Source: Actinomycetes bacterium (GTDB lineage Bacteria; Actinomycetota; Actinomycetes; Actinomycetales; Dermatophilaceae). From it: a stretch of DNA of 26,251 bases. The notes below the pieces were generated by a model. It was not told the origin of the DNA, made no database searches, and worked only from the letters and a program-made list of their open reading frames with translations. How positions within the stretch are numbered: the first letter of the stretch is position 1; each line of letters begins with the position of its first letter. The position numbers and the translations under genes were made by a program. This document shows positions 1 through 7,057 of the stretch, in pieces. The DNA is taken from positions 1 to 26,251 of the forward strand of contig JAEXXY010000466.1 of the NCBI GenBank assembly GCA_023451855.1. The letters run 5' to 3'.

Positions 1-44
<44 letters not shown>

Positions 45-47
45 GCC

Positions 48-1289
48 GTGACATCGCGGACGCTGCTGCGCCTGCGGCGGACCTGGCACCCGGAGGACCG
101 CGCGGAGTCTCAGATCCGCACGGTCGACGTCGACGTGCCCGGGACAGGGGTGGGCGCGATCGAGGTCGAGATGACGTATTCCGGCGAGCCGGGGGCGGTG
201 CTGGACCTCGGACTCGAGGGGCCGCGGGGATACGTCGGGTGGTCGGGTGGGGCACGGAGCCGAGTCGTTGTCTCCCAGGGGTGGGCGACGCCGGGCTACG
301 TGCCCCACCCGGTCGAGGGCGGCACGTGGCACGTGCTCGTCGGTCTGCACCGGGTGCCGCGCTCTGGCGTGACGATGGAGCTGACGGTCCGCGAGGTCGA
401 GCCGTCGGTCGTCGAGGAGCACCGGCGCGCAGAACCGCAGGACCCCGAGCCCGTCGACGCGGCGGCAGGACGACCGCGTGCCGGCGCCGGACGCGGCCTG
501 CCGGCGGTCGACGGGATGCAGTGGCTTGCCGGTGACTTCCACTCCCACACGGTGCACTCCGACGGCTCGCTCTCGGTGGGCGGCCTTGCGGCACTGGCGG
601 TCTCGCGCGGGCTGGACTTCCTCGCGGTCACCGACCACAACACGACGAGCCACCATCGGCACCTCGCAGGGTTCGGGCAGCGCCACGGCATCACCCTCGT
701 CCCCGGGCAGGAGGTGACGCGCGACATCGGCCACGCCAACGCGTTCGGTGACGTCGGGTTCGTCGACTTCCGCTCGTCGCCCGAGACGTGGGCCGAGCAG
801 GCCGAGAGCCGGGGTGGTCTCCTGTCGGTCAACCACCCGCTGGGTGGCGACTGCGCCTGGCTGCTGCCCGTGGGGGAGCCGCGGGTGGCCGAGGTGTGGC
901 ACTCGTCGTGGGCGCTCGCGCCGACGTGGGGTGCGCCGCTCGCGTGGTGGCAGCAGACACCCCGCACGACGCCGATCGGGGGCAGCGACTACCACCGCCA
1001 CGGCAGCGACGGGCTGCCCGGGTCGCCGACCACCTGGGTGCTCGCGGAGGGTGACGACGTCCTCGGAGCGGTCCGCGCCGGCCGCACGGCGGTGAGCGCC
1101 GGCGTCGACGGGCCGCTCCTTCTCCGCGACGGCGACGACGTCGTGGCGCTGTGCGCCGAAGGGCTGCTGCTCACCGGGTTCGGCCGGCCACGGCGACTCC
1201 TGCTGGACGACCGCGTCCGGGTGGCCGGCTGGGACGGGCCGTGCTGGCTGGAGAGCGACGACCGCATCGTCCACGCCCTCTGCGGCTGA
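48..1289 (+). CDS. CehA/McbA-family PHP-domain metallohydrolase
   Basis: A 413-residue protein starting at GTG 48. The first ~130 residues look like a beta-rich domain (VLDLGLEGPRGYVGWSGGAR). The PHP phosphoesterase-like domain follows from about residue 160. Its metal-binding motifs are visible in order: HSHTVHSDG (~165), VTDHNT (~194), GQEVT and GHANAFG (~225-235), NHP (~262) and GGSDYH (~311). These are the His/Asp ligands of a di- or tri-metal centre in the PHP superfamily. CehA and McbA are carbaryl hydrolases, but most members of this family have unknown substrates; a phosphoester or carbamate bond is all that can be suggested. The protein appears cytoplasmic, with no signal peptide. 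The frame stays open into the poly-G, so the start is not fixed by an upstream stop. The chosen N-terminus (MTSRTLLRLRRTWHPEDRA) looks natural. The gene converges on the mannosidase gene. Confidence 0.8.
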   Translation: MTSRTLLRLRRTWHPEDRAESQIRTVDVDVPGTGVGAIEVEMTYSGEPGAVLDLGLEGPRGYVGWSGGARSRVVVSQGWATPGYVPHPVEGGTWHVLVGLHRVPRSGVTMELTVREVEPSVVEEHRRAEPQDPEPVDAAAGRPRAGAGRGLPAVDGMQWLAGDFHSHTVHSDGSLSVGGLAALAVSRGLDFLAVTDHNTTSHHRHLAGFGQRHGITLVPGQEVTRDIGHANAFGDVGFVDFRSSPETWAEQAESRGGLLSVNHPLGGDCAWLLPVGEPRVAEVWHSSWALAPTWGAPLAWWQQTPRTTPIGGSDYHRHGSDGLPGSPTTWVLAEGDDVLGAVRAGRTAVSAGVDGPLLLRDGDDVVALCAEGLLLTGFGRPRRLLLDDRVRVAGWDGPCWLESDDRIVHALCG

Positions 1290-1395
1290 CCCCGACCTGA
1301 CACGAGATGACCGCGACGGCTGCGGCGCACCTCCGCCCGCCGGATCCATTCCTGACCCACCCGGCCGCCACCGAGCCCACCGACCTTCCCAGCGC

Positions 1396-1595
1396 GTCGA
1401 GTGGGCACTTCCCCCGGGCCCCCGAGCCCCCGAGCCCCCCCGGGCCCCCGGGCCCCGAGCCCTCCGACCTCGCCCAGCACGTCGAGTGGGCCGTTTCTCC
1501 CGCGCGACAAGCCCACCGATCGCTTCCAACCCGTCGAGTGGGCAGCTTCTCCCGGCGTTCCGTGCACGCGTGTCGTGAGAAAGTGCCCACTCGAC
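1396..1595. repeat. dispersed 11-base core repeat, three direct and one inverted copy
   Basis: The core GTCGAGTGGGC occurs at 1396-1406, 1481-1491 and 1533-1543. Its complement GCCCACTCGAC lies at 1585-1595. The similarity runs past the core: 1533-1551 and 1577-1595 pair as a 19-base inverted repeat with 17 matches and a 25-base loop. Such a stem between two convergent genes could act as a bidirectional terminator or be a REP-like element. Function is inferred; the repeat itself is directly visible. Confidence 0.75.
1533..1595. terminator. possible bidirectional terminator hairpin
   Basis: An imperfect 19-base inverted repeat (arms 1533-1551 and 1577-1595) sits between the stop codons of the convergent metallohydrolase and mannosidase genes. 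No T-tract follows it, which is common for actinobacterial stem-loops. The position supports the call, but the structure is also explained by the dispersed repeat family. Confidence 0.35.
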
Positions 1596-1664
1596 CGAGG
1601 GCTCTCGGTGCGTGGCCCCGGGGATCTCAGCAGCGGGGCTGGGCGAGTCAGTAGCGCAGCTGGG

Positions 1665-1742
1665 CGCGCCATCGGTCGGCGCGTCCATCGGTCGGCGCGC
1701 CATCGGTCGGCGCGCTGTCGGTCAGCGCTGTCGGTCAGCGTG
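1665..1742. repeat. short tandem array, units of 13-16 bases
   Basis: Three units like GCGCGCCATCGGTCG (one with an extra base) are followed by two diverged units of the form GCGCTGTCGGTCA. The last unit contains the TCA that is the mannosidase stop codon on the minus strand (1735-1737). The array therefore touches the 3' end of that gene and may vary in copy number without altering the protein. Confidence 0.7.
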
Positions 1743-4641
1743 CGAGCGGGGCGCTGATGTCGACTTGCGCGGCGGCGACCTCCCACGGGCGCAGGGCAAT
1801 CCGGGCGCGGCCGTCGGCCACCTCGATCGCGTCGCTGTCCCGGGCCTCTCGGCCGAGGCCGTCGACGGCAGTGGCGCCCTGCACCGGCACGGCGTCGGAG
1901 CCGAGCACGGCGACGGTGGGTTGGCCGGAGAGGTTGACGACGCGCACCTCGACCGCCGTGTCGGCGTCAGCGCGCCGCCGGAGCGACACGAGCTCGACAC
2001 CCGCGCCCGAGATGCTCAGCCCCTCGACCTGCGTCAGCGGCTGGCCCGCTGGCCCGGAACCGCGTGTCACGACGACGGGGTGGAGGTAGGCCTCCGTGGC
2101 CGCGGCGACCTCGGCCGTGGCCCACGTGCCCTGGTGCGGCATGACGGCGATCGACAGGTGGCACGGCCCGAGCGCCTGCGCGTCCGGCGTCGGCAGCTGG
2201 GGACCCGCCGGCTCGCTGCGGTACGGGTGCACGTTGCGGCTGAGGTAGCCGATCGAGCGCAGCGCCGTCACGGCGATCTCGGTGCCGACCGTCGCGGCTG
2301 CGTCCCCCGCGTACGCCGCCTCTGCGGTGTCGGCGGACGCGGCTCTGCCTGCCGCACCCGCTGGGCCGGCGGTGTCGGCTGCGTCCGTGCTGTTCGCGGG
2401 ACCGGCGTCCGGGAGGCGCGCGGCGTCGACGACCTCGTACTCCACGGTCCTGCCGAGCAGGACGGCCACGCCGCCGGCGTCGACGAAGCGCTCGGCCGGA
2501 AAGGTCGGCAGGGGGTACTCGCCCACCGGGCCGGCCTCGGCGGTGCGTCCGCGCTCGACGACGGCCAGCTGTCCCTGGGCGTGCGAGACCGTGGCCGGCT
2601 CAGCGGTCGGGACGTGCAGGCGCAGCCGGTGGTCGCGGGCGACGTTCTGCCAGTCCAGGCGGAGCCGGACGAACGGCTCACCGACCCGGAGCTCGACGTG
2701 CATCGCCACCGGCGTGGAGGCCACGGCCGCGGACCGCCCGGCGAGGGTGCTCGTGACGGGAAGGTCGTAGCGCCGGTCCACCCGCAGCGCGCCGACGACC
2801 GGGCCCTCAGTGACGAGCCCCGCCACGGACACCTCGACCGGCTCGCTGACGAGCACGTCGTGAGCCGGTGGCGCGTAGTTGTAGGAGTCGCCGGGGTCGC
2901 CGCCGTCGACGAGCCGCCCGACGCGGCGGAGCGTGACCCCGTCGGCGGTGACGGTCAGCGTGCCGTCGTGGTCGACGCGGACCTGCACGAGGCCGTTGTC
3001 GAGCTCCCGGTCTCCCTGACGGATGCCTCCGGACGCCGGGATCTGCGCGACGCCCGGCGGGAGTTCGGCGACGCGGATCGAGGCCCAGCCGAGGGCGGGG
3101 GCCGGGACGGCGGCGGCGAGCCGGCGCCGGGGCTCGTCGGCGGTGACGACCTCCCACACGGCGCCAGCCGGGGACGCGTCGGCAGCCGTGCGGAGTCGGC
3201 CCCCCTCGGCGATGGCGTCGAAGGCGGGGTCCCCGTGGTCGGCGAGCCGGAAGGTCAGACGCTGGTTCACGGCGTCGATGTCGATGCGGAGCAGCTGGAG
3301 CCCGAAGAGCTCGCGGTCGTGCACCCGGTGCATGAGCTTGGGCAGGTCCGAGGCCGGAACCGACTCGCGCGCCAGCTCGACCGGCAGGCGCGACAGCTCC
3401 TGGGCCGGCACCACACGGCCGTCGGGCAGCTCGAAGCCGACCTCAGCCCAATCAGCGGGAACAGGCACGGTCAGGTCGAGGACGTCGGTGCGCTCGGTCG
3501 GCAGCGGGTTGGCGACGACGACGGAGCCGGCCGGGCTCGCAGCCTCGGCCGCGGCCAGGGCCCGGTCGCGCACGGCCTGGGCGGCGTGCTCGCCCTCCTG
3601 GAGGCGGGCGAGCACCTGAACGGCGGTCTCGTCGACACCACACCCGGTCACGGAGTCGTGACAGGACGAGTCGATGACGCGGCGCCACGCCATGGACAGG
3701 TATTGGCTCGGCAGGGTCGGCAGGTGAAGAGCCGCGAAGGGCTCGGCGTAGCGGGTCAGCAGCCGCTCGGTGCGGGCCATGGCCTCCTTGAGCTGCCACC
3801 GCACGGACAGCACGCCGGGGAGGATGTTGGCGCGGGCGTGGCTGCGCAGCTCGCCGTCGACGGTGCGCAGGTCGTCGCAGGGGGTGCGCGGCTCGGCGAG
3901 GTACTCGGTCAGGGTCGCGACCCGGATCCGCGGGCCCGCCCGGTCGGCGTCGAGGTCGGCGACCTCGGTCATGAGCGAAGGCAGGGGAGCGGCATGGTCG
4001 GTGCCGTACATGGCGAGGAAGTCGCCGTCGTACCAGTGCATCTGGGTGCCGAGACGTGTGGCGAGGCGCTCCCGTACGGCCCCGCCGCCGAAGACGTCGG
4101 CGACGTTGCCGTAGCTGTTGGCGAGGAACTCGGTGCGGATGCCGGTGCCGTCGGGCGAGCGCCACCAGAACTCGTGCCGGTCGACGTCGGCCGGCACGCC
4201 GCGGTAGACGACGGCCTGCTTGATCCCGACGTGGCGCAGGATCTGGGGCATCTGGGCGCAGTGGCCGAACATGTCGGGCAGGTAGCCGATCGGCATGACC
4301 GGCCCGAGCCGCGCGGCGTCGGCCCAGCCCATCTCGAGGTTGCGGATCATCGTCTCGCCGGAGCAGAGGAACTCGTCCATGAGGACGCGCCACGGCCCGA
4401 TCGCGAGCTGGCCGGTGGCGACGAGCGCGCTGACGGCCTCGGTCTGCTCGGGGCGGACCTCGAGGTAGTCGTCGACGGCCGCCATCTGACCGTCCATGGT
4501 GAAGCGGAAGTCGGGATCGCCCTGGGCACGGGCCACGACGTCGTCCATGAGGTCGACGAGGCGGAGCCGGAAGCGCTGGAAGGGCTCGTACCACTCGCGG
4601 TCCCAGTGCGTGTGGGGGACGAGCCACACCGTCTTCGTCAT
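1735..4641 (-). CDS. alpha-mannosidase, glycoside hydrolase family 38
   Basis: A 968-residue enzyme with start ATG at 4641. HTHWDREW (residues 10-17) gives the family's His/Asp zinc ligands. LPDMFGHCAQ (from ~121) contains the expected catalytic nucleophile Asp123. SSCHDSVTGC (~residue 325) supplies the last zinc ligand. The C-terminal half is beta-sandwich-like, as in other GH38 enzymes. The usual reaction is retaining hydrolysis of alpha-mannosides; with no signal peptide it should act in the cytoplasm on imported or recycled mannosides. The frame runs 84 residues further upstream, but that part is translated repeat DNA, and the family motif begins right after MTKTVW, so 4641 is preferred. 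An Ala/Thr/Gly-rich stretch at about residues 738-785 looks like a low-complexity insertion. The exact substrate cannot be read from the sequence. Confidence 0.88.
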   Translation of the reverse strand: MTKTVWLVPHTHWDREWYEPFQRFRLRLVDLMDDVVARAQGDPDFRFTMDGQMAAVDDYLEVRPEQTEAVSALVATGQLAIGPWRVLMDEFLCSGETMIRNLEMGWADAARLGPVMPIGYLPDMFGHCAQMPQILRHVGIKQAVVYRGVPADVDRHEFWWRSPDGTGIRTEFLANSYGNVADVFGGGAVRERLATRLGTQMHWYDGDFLAMYGTDHAAPLPSLMTEVADLDADRAGPRIRVATLTEYLAEPRTPCDDLRTVDGELRSHARANILPGVLSVRWQLKEAMARTERLLTRYAEPFAALHLPTLPSQYLSMAWRRVIDSSCHDSVTGCGVDETAVQVLARLQEGEHAAQAVRDRALAAAEAASPAGSVVVANPLPTERTDVLDLTVPVPADWAEVGFELPDGRVVPAQELSRLPVELARESVPASDLPKLMHRVHDRELFGLQLLRIDIDAVNQRLTFRLADHGDPAFDAIAEGGRLRTAADASPAGAVWEVVTADEPRRRLAAAVPAPALGWASIRVAELPPGVAQIPASGGIRQGDRELDNGLVQVRVDHDGTLTVTADGVTLRRVGRLVDGGDPGDSYNYAPPAHDVLVSEPVEVSVAGLVTEGPVVGALRVDRRYDLPVTSTLAGRSAAVASTPVAMHVELRVGEPFVRLRLDWQNVARDHRLRLHVPTAEPATVSHAQGQLAVVERGRTAEAGPVGEYPLPTFPAERFVDAGGVAVLLGRTVEYEVVDAARLPDAGPANSTDAADTAGPAGAAGRAASADTAEAAYAGDAAATVGTEIAVTALRSIGYLSRNVHPYRSEPAGPQLPTPDAQALGPCHLSIAVMPHQGTWATAEVAAATEAYLHPVVVTRGSGPAGQPLTQVEGLSISGAGVELVSLRRRADADTAVEVRVVNLSGQPTVAVLGSDAVPVQGATAVDGLGREARDSDAIEVADGRARIALRPWEVAAAQVDISAPLAR

Positions 4642-5053
4642 GGTCCACGATCCTGTCAGCCACGGGCGCGCGAATGGGCGCAAGCCGATGCCCAGCGGTC
4701 GACTCGCTCCGACCCGGCGAATGGGTGCCCGCAGCGCGATGCCACTGGAGAAGTGGGCTTCCAGGGCGCGCGGTCCCTTCCGGCGTGGGCCGCCGCGCCG
4801 CCCGATGCCACTGGAGAGGTGGGCGTCCAGCGCGCGCGGTCCCCCTCCGGTGTGGGGACCCCGCGCGGTGTCTTTGACGAGGTGGGCGTCCATCGCGCGG
4901 TCCCTGCCGGTGTGCGGATGCCACGCGATGCCCCTTGAAGAGGTGGGCTTTCAGGGCGTGCGGTCCCTTCCGGCGCGGGGACGCCGCGCGCCCGTTCGGC
5001 CTGGCGGACAGGCCGAGCGCCCGCCGGCGTCGGCAGGGTGCGGGGCGTGAGCC
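4642..5053. other. intergenic region with degenerate tandem repeats
   Basis: This is 412 bases between the mannosidase start and the DUF222/HNH stop, both on the minus strand. Most of it is a four-unit tandem repeat (4736-4992). The minus-strand reading frame stays open through much of it and would extend the mannosidase by 84 residues. The predicted peptide is just a translated repeat, so I treat the region as non-coding. Confidence 0.65.
4736..4992. repeat. four degenerate tandem units of 61-66 bases
   Basis: Aligning on the core A(A/G)GTGGGC places units at 4751, 4817, 4880 and 4941, with spacings of 66, 63 and 61 bases. Each unit carries GATGCCACTGGAGA or a decayed form of it, then the core, then a GCGCGCGGTCCC-like block and a CTTCCGGCG-like block. 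The core AGTGGGC is shared with the dispersed repeat at 1396-1595, so the two arrays may be related. Confidence 0.75.
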
Positions 5054-6715
5054 TCAGGTGTGCCAGGTGACGCCGGCGGCCGTGACCGTCGCGGTGAGGT
5101 CGCGCTCGTGCACCTCGGTGTGGTGGCGCGGGCACAGCAGCGCCCCGTTGCCGACCGACGTGGGGCCGCCGCGATGCCAGGGCACGACGTGGTGGGCGTC
5201 GCACCAGGTGGCCGGCACGCTGCACCCGACGAAGCTGCATCCTCGGTCGCGGGCGATCAGAGCCAGGCGCTGGCCGCGGGTGAAGAGGCGCCGGCCGCGC
5301 CCGACGTCGAGGGGTTCGCTGTCGGAGCCGAGCACCATGGGGATGATCTCGGCGTCGCAGGCCATTCGGCGGACCACACTGGGCGACAGGACGTCGCCGG
5401 TGAGCGTCGTTCCGGTACCTCGGACCTCGCCCACCAGGGCGTCGAGGTCGATGAGGACGACGACCTTGGCCTTGTCGGTGGTCGGGACGCCCTCGGCGGA
5501 GGCGACCCCCCGCTGCACGATCGTGAGCAGTGCCTCGAGGCGCCGACGCGCGGGTGTGCGGGTGTCGGGAGAGGTCGTCCGGCCGCGCTCGTCGACCTCG
5601 GGGCACGGAGCGGCGAGCGGGTCGATGGCGGCCTTGAGGACGGCCGCCCCCTCGGGGTCGAGCGTCCCGCGCAACCCGACCATCCCGGTGCGGTCCGGCG
5701 TGGTGAACCAGAGCCCACGGGCCTCACGGCGACCACGGTCGAGGCGGTCCTCGTCGCGGGGCGGACGGATCTGCTCGGAATGGTGGCGGACGAGGCGTGC
5801 CAGCTCTTCGGGCCGAAGCCGGGTGGCCTGCTCGGTGAGGTCGCCCAGCGCGGTGGCGAGGTCGTGGGGATCGGCGACGGGGCTGGTGCGCTCGTCGAAG
5901 AGCACGATCTGGGCGGCGTGGCCGACGGTGACCTGCTGGGTGAGGACGAGGAGGCGCAGACGAGCCCACCGGGCCCGGGCCAGCGCCGTTCCGACCGTGA
6001 CGAAGGCCGCCGCCTGCCCCGCGGTGAGCGAGGGGTCGTGGCGACGCAGCCAGTCGGCGCGGGACAGCCCGTCGGGTGCCTGGACCCCGCGTGAGACGAG
6101 TTCGGTGACGATGCCGACCAGCGCGACCTCCTGCGAGCGTCGCTGGTGCGCGATCCGCTCGGCGGCCGCGATGAGGTCGGCCTCGGCATGCGGGGTCAGG
6201 TCGAAACCGGTGAGCGCCTCGCACGCGATCGTCTCATGGTGATCGGCAGCGCCCGGGCCGCCGGCTCGGGCCTCGCGTTCGGCCCGTTCCTCGCCGCGAC
6301 GGGCCGTGGCCTCGATCCACGTGGGGTCACCAACCATCTCGTCGTAGCCGGCAGCGTCGAGCCAGGACAAGCCCTCCGCGCCGAGCGAGGCGAGCGACTC
6401 CGGCGGCAGCCCCGCCCACGGACCGGCGCCGATCGGTGCGGGCCGCGCCTGTGGCGCCTCACGTCGCGGCCGCGCCGGGCGACGAGCCGAAGCGGACGTG
6501 CCTGACGATGCCACCGATGCGGTCGGGTATGGAGTCGCTGATGCGGATCCGGACGTTGATCGGGACACAGATCCGGACGCCGAGGTCGACCCCGGACCTC
6601 CGGTGACTTGCTCCCAGAACGCCCGCTCGGCCACACCGCCCGTGGCGCGCTGCCGCGCCTCGAGGTCGGTGAGCCGGCTCCTGAGGAGCTCGAGCGTCGT
6701 GGGGTCCGGTGCCAT
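5054..6715 (-). CDS. DUF222 and HNH endonuclease domain protein (13E12-repeat family type)
   Basis: A 553-residue protein starting at ATG 6715. The N-terminus (MAPDPTTLELLRSRLTDLEA) is followed by a Pro/Arg/Ser-rich linker, then the helical DUF222 region (LTGFDLTPHAEADLIAAAERIAHQRR; LRPEELARLVRHHSEQ; RGLWFTTPDRTGMVGLRGTLDPEGAAVL). The C-terminus is an HNH nuclease: C493, C498 and C505 precede HHVVPWHRGG (H508/H509), then N523 and CPRHH with C528. This architecture is typical of the multi-copy 13E12 family of actinobacteria, whose biological role is unsettled. No Shine-Dalgarno is visible before ATG 6715, and the LexA-like palindrome ends only 5 bases upstream of it. Translation may therefore be leaderless or poorly initiated until induced. 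The frame extends 102 residues upstream without any conserved sequence. Confidence 0.85.
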   Translation of the reverse strand: MAPDPTTLELLRSRLTDLEARQRATGGVAERAFWEQVTGGPGSTSASGSVSRSTSGSASATPYPTASVASSGTSASARRPARPRREAPQARPAPIGAGPWAGLPPESLASLGAEGLSWLDAAGYDEMVGDPTWIEATARRGEERAEREARAGGPGAADHHETIACEALTGFDLTPHAEADLIAAAERIAHQRRSQEVALVGIVTELVSRGVQAPDGLSRADWLRRHDPSLTAGQAAAFVTVGTALARARWARLRLLVLTQQVTVGHAAQIVLFDERTSPVADPHDLATALGDLTEQATRLRPEELARLVRHHSEQIRPPRDEDRLDRGRREARGLWFTTPDRTGMVGLRGTLDPEGAAVLKAAIDPLAAPCPEVDERGRTTSPDTRTPARRRLEALLTIVQRGVASAEGVPTTDKAKVVVLIDLDALVGEVRGTGTTLTGDVLSPSVVRRMACDAEIIPMVLGSDSEPLDVGRGRRLFTRGQRLALIARDRGCSFVGCSVPATWCDAHHVVPWHRGGPTSVGNGALLCPRHHTEVHERDLTATVTAAGVTWHT

Positions 6716-6720
6716 GTATA

Positions 6721-6734
6721 GAACATATGTTCGA
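6721..6734 (-). promoter_or_regulatory. LexA (SOS) box upstream of the DUF222/HNH gene
   Basis: On the minus strand this reads TCGAACATATGTTC, containing the perfect 12-base palindrome GAACATATGTTC. It fits the actinobacterial/Bacillus-type LexA consensus (CGAAC, four bases, GTTCG) except for the last base on one side. It lies 5 bases before the ATG, where LexA would block transcription. Members of the M. tuberculosis 13E12 family are known to have such boxes, which supports the call. Confidence 0.75.
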
Positions 6735-6748
6735 CCACTGACAGTGGT
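6734..6748. promoter_or_regulatory. second palindrome abutting the LexA box
   Basis: ACCACTGACAGTGGT has 7-base arms around a single central base. It directly abuts the LexA-like site upstream of the DUF222/HNH gene. It could be the operator of a second regulator or an RNA hairpin in a 5' leader. No cognate regulator is evident nearby. Confidence 0.4.
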
Positions 6749-7031
6749 GTCGGCGAACGAGCACTCAGGTTCCGCCAGCTCCAGGCGGGGCTTCGGCGTG
6801 CGACCGGCCTTCTTGTGGGACGTGTGTGGCCAGCAGCTGACTCGACGAACGAGGAGGATGGCGCAGGGCTGACGCGGTACGGAGAGGTGCTGGTGTGGTC
6901 CACAAGGCGCCGTGCTCACCCGATGAAGAAGGACGGCGTTTCGCCTGGGGCGCAGCGGTAACGGGGGCGCGTCCGGCGTGCGCGTGCGGGTCTGGGCATG
7001 CCGGTGTGCGCTCGGGCGCATCAGGCGGGCC
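6749..7031. other. intergenic region without a recognised gene
   Basis: Apart from the palindromes at 6721-6748 and the repeated GC(A/G)TCAGGCGGGCC motif at its lower edge (7018-7031), I see no gene or RNA here. The overlapping open frames lack conserved motifs. Confidence 0.6.
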
Positions 7032-7057
7032 CTACGCCTGACGCGTCAGGCGGGCCG
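7018..7057. repeat. direct repeat flanking a perfect palindrome
   Basis: GC(A/G)TCAGGCGGGCC occurs at 7018-7031 and 7044-7057. Between and overlapping them lies the perfect 18-base palindrome CGCCTGACGCGTCAGGCG (7035-7052). The palindrome covers the last codons of the LacI-family gene. On RNA it would form a 7-base stem with a CGCG loop. Confidence 0.65.

Larger units (their letters stand above)
1290..1734. other. repeat-rich convergent intergenic region
   Basis: This is a 445-base non-coding stretch between two convergent genes. It holds three direct and one inverted copy of an 11-base core, long C/G runs (1411-1457) and a tandem array overlapping the mannosidase stop. The open frames across it on both strands have low-complexity Pro/Arg/Gly composition and no recognisable domain, so I call no gene here. 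Confidence 0.7.

Noticed and set aside
1396..1595. Repeats as a CRISPR array
   Set aside because: The core is only 11 bases, copies occur in both orientations, and spacings (85, 52, 52) are irregular with unrelated flanks.
4642..4893. 84-residue N-terminal extension of the mannosidase
   Set aside because: It is translated tandem-repeat DNA, and the conserved family sequence starts right after the ATG at 4641.
1612..4938. 1108-codon open frame on the plus strand opposite the mannosidase
   Set aside because: It is a codon-bias shadow: the minus strand encodes a complete GH38 enzyme with catalytic motifs, while the plus product is Gly/Arg/Val-rich with no domain.
4736..4992. Tandem repeats as a CRISPR array
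   Set aside because: Whole units are similar end to end, so there are no unique spacers, and no cas genes are nearby.
6716..7021. 102-residue N-terminal extension of the DUF222/HNH protein
   Set aside because: No family similarity; it would read through the LexA box and the second palindrome.
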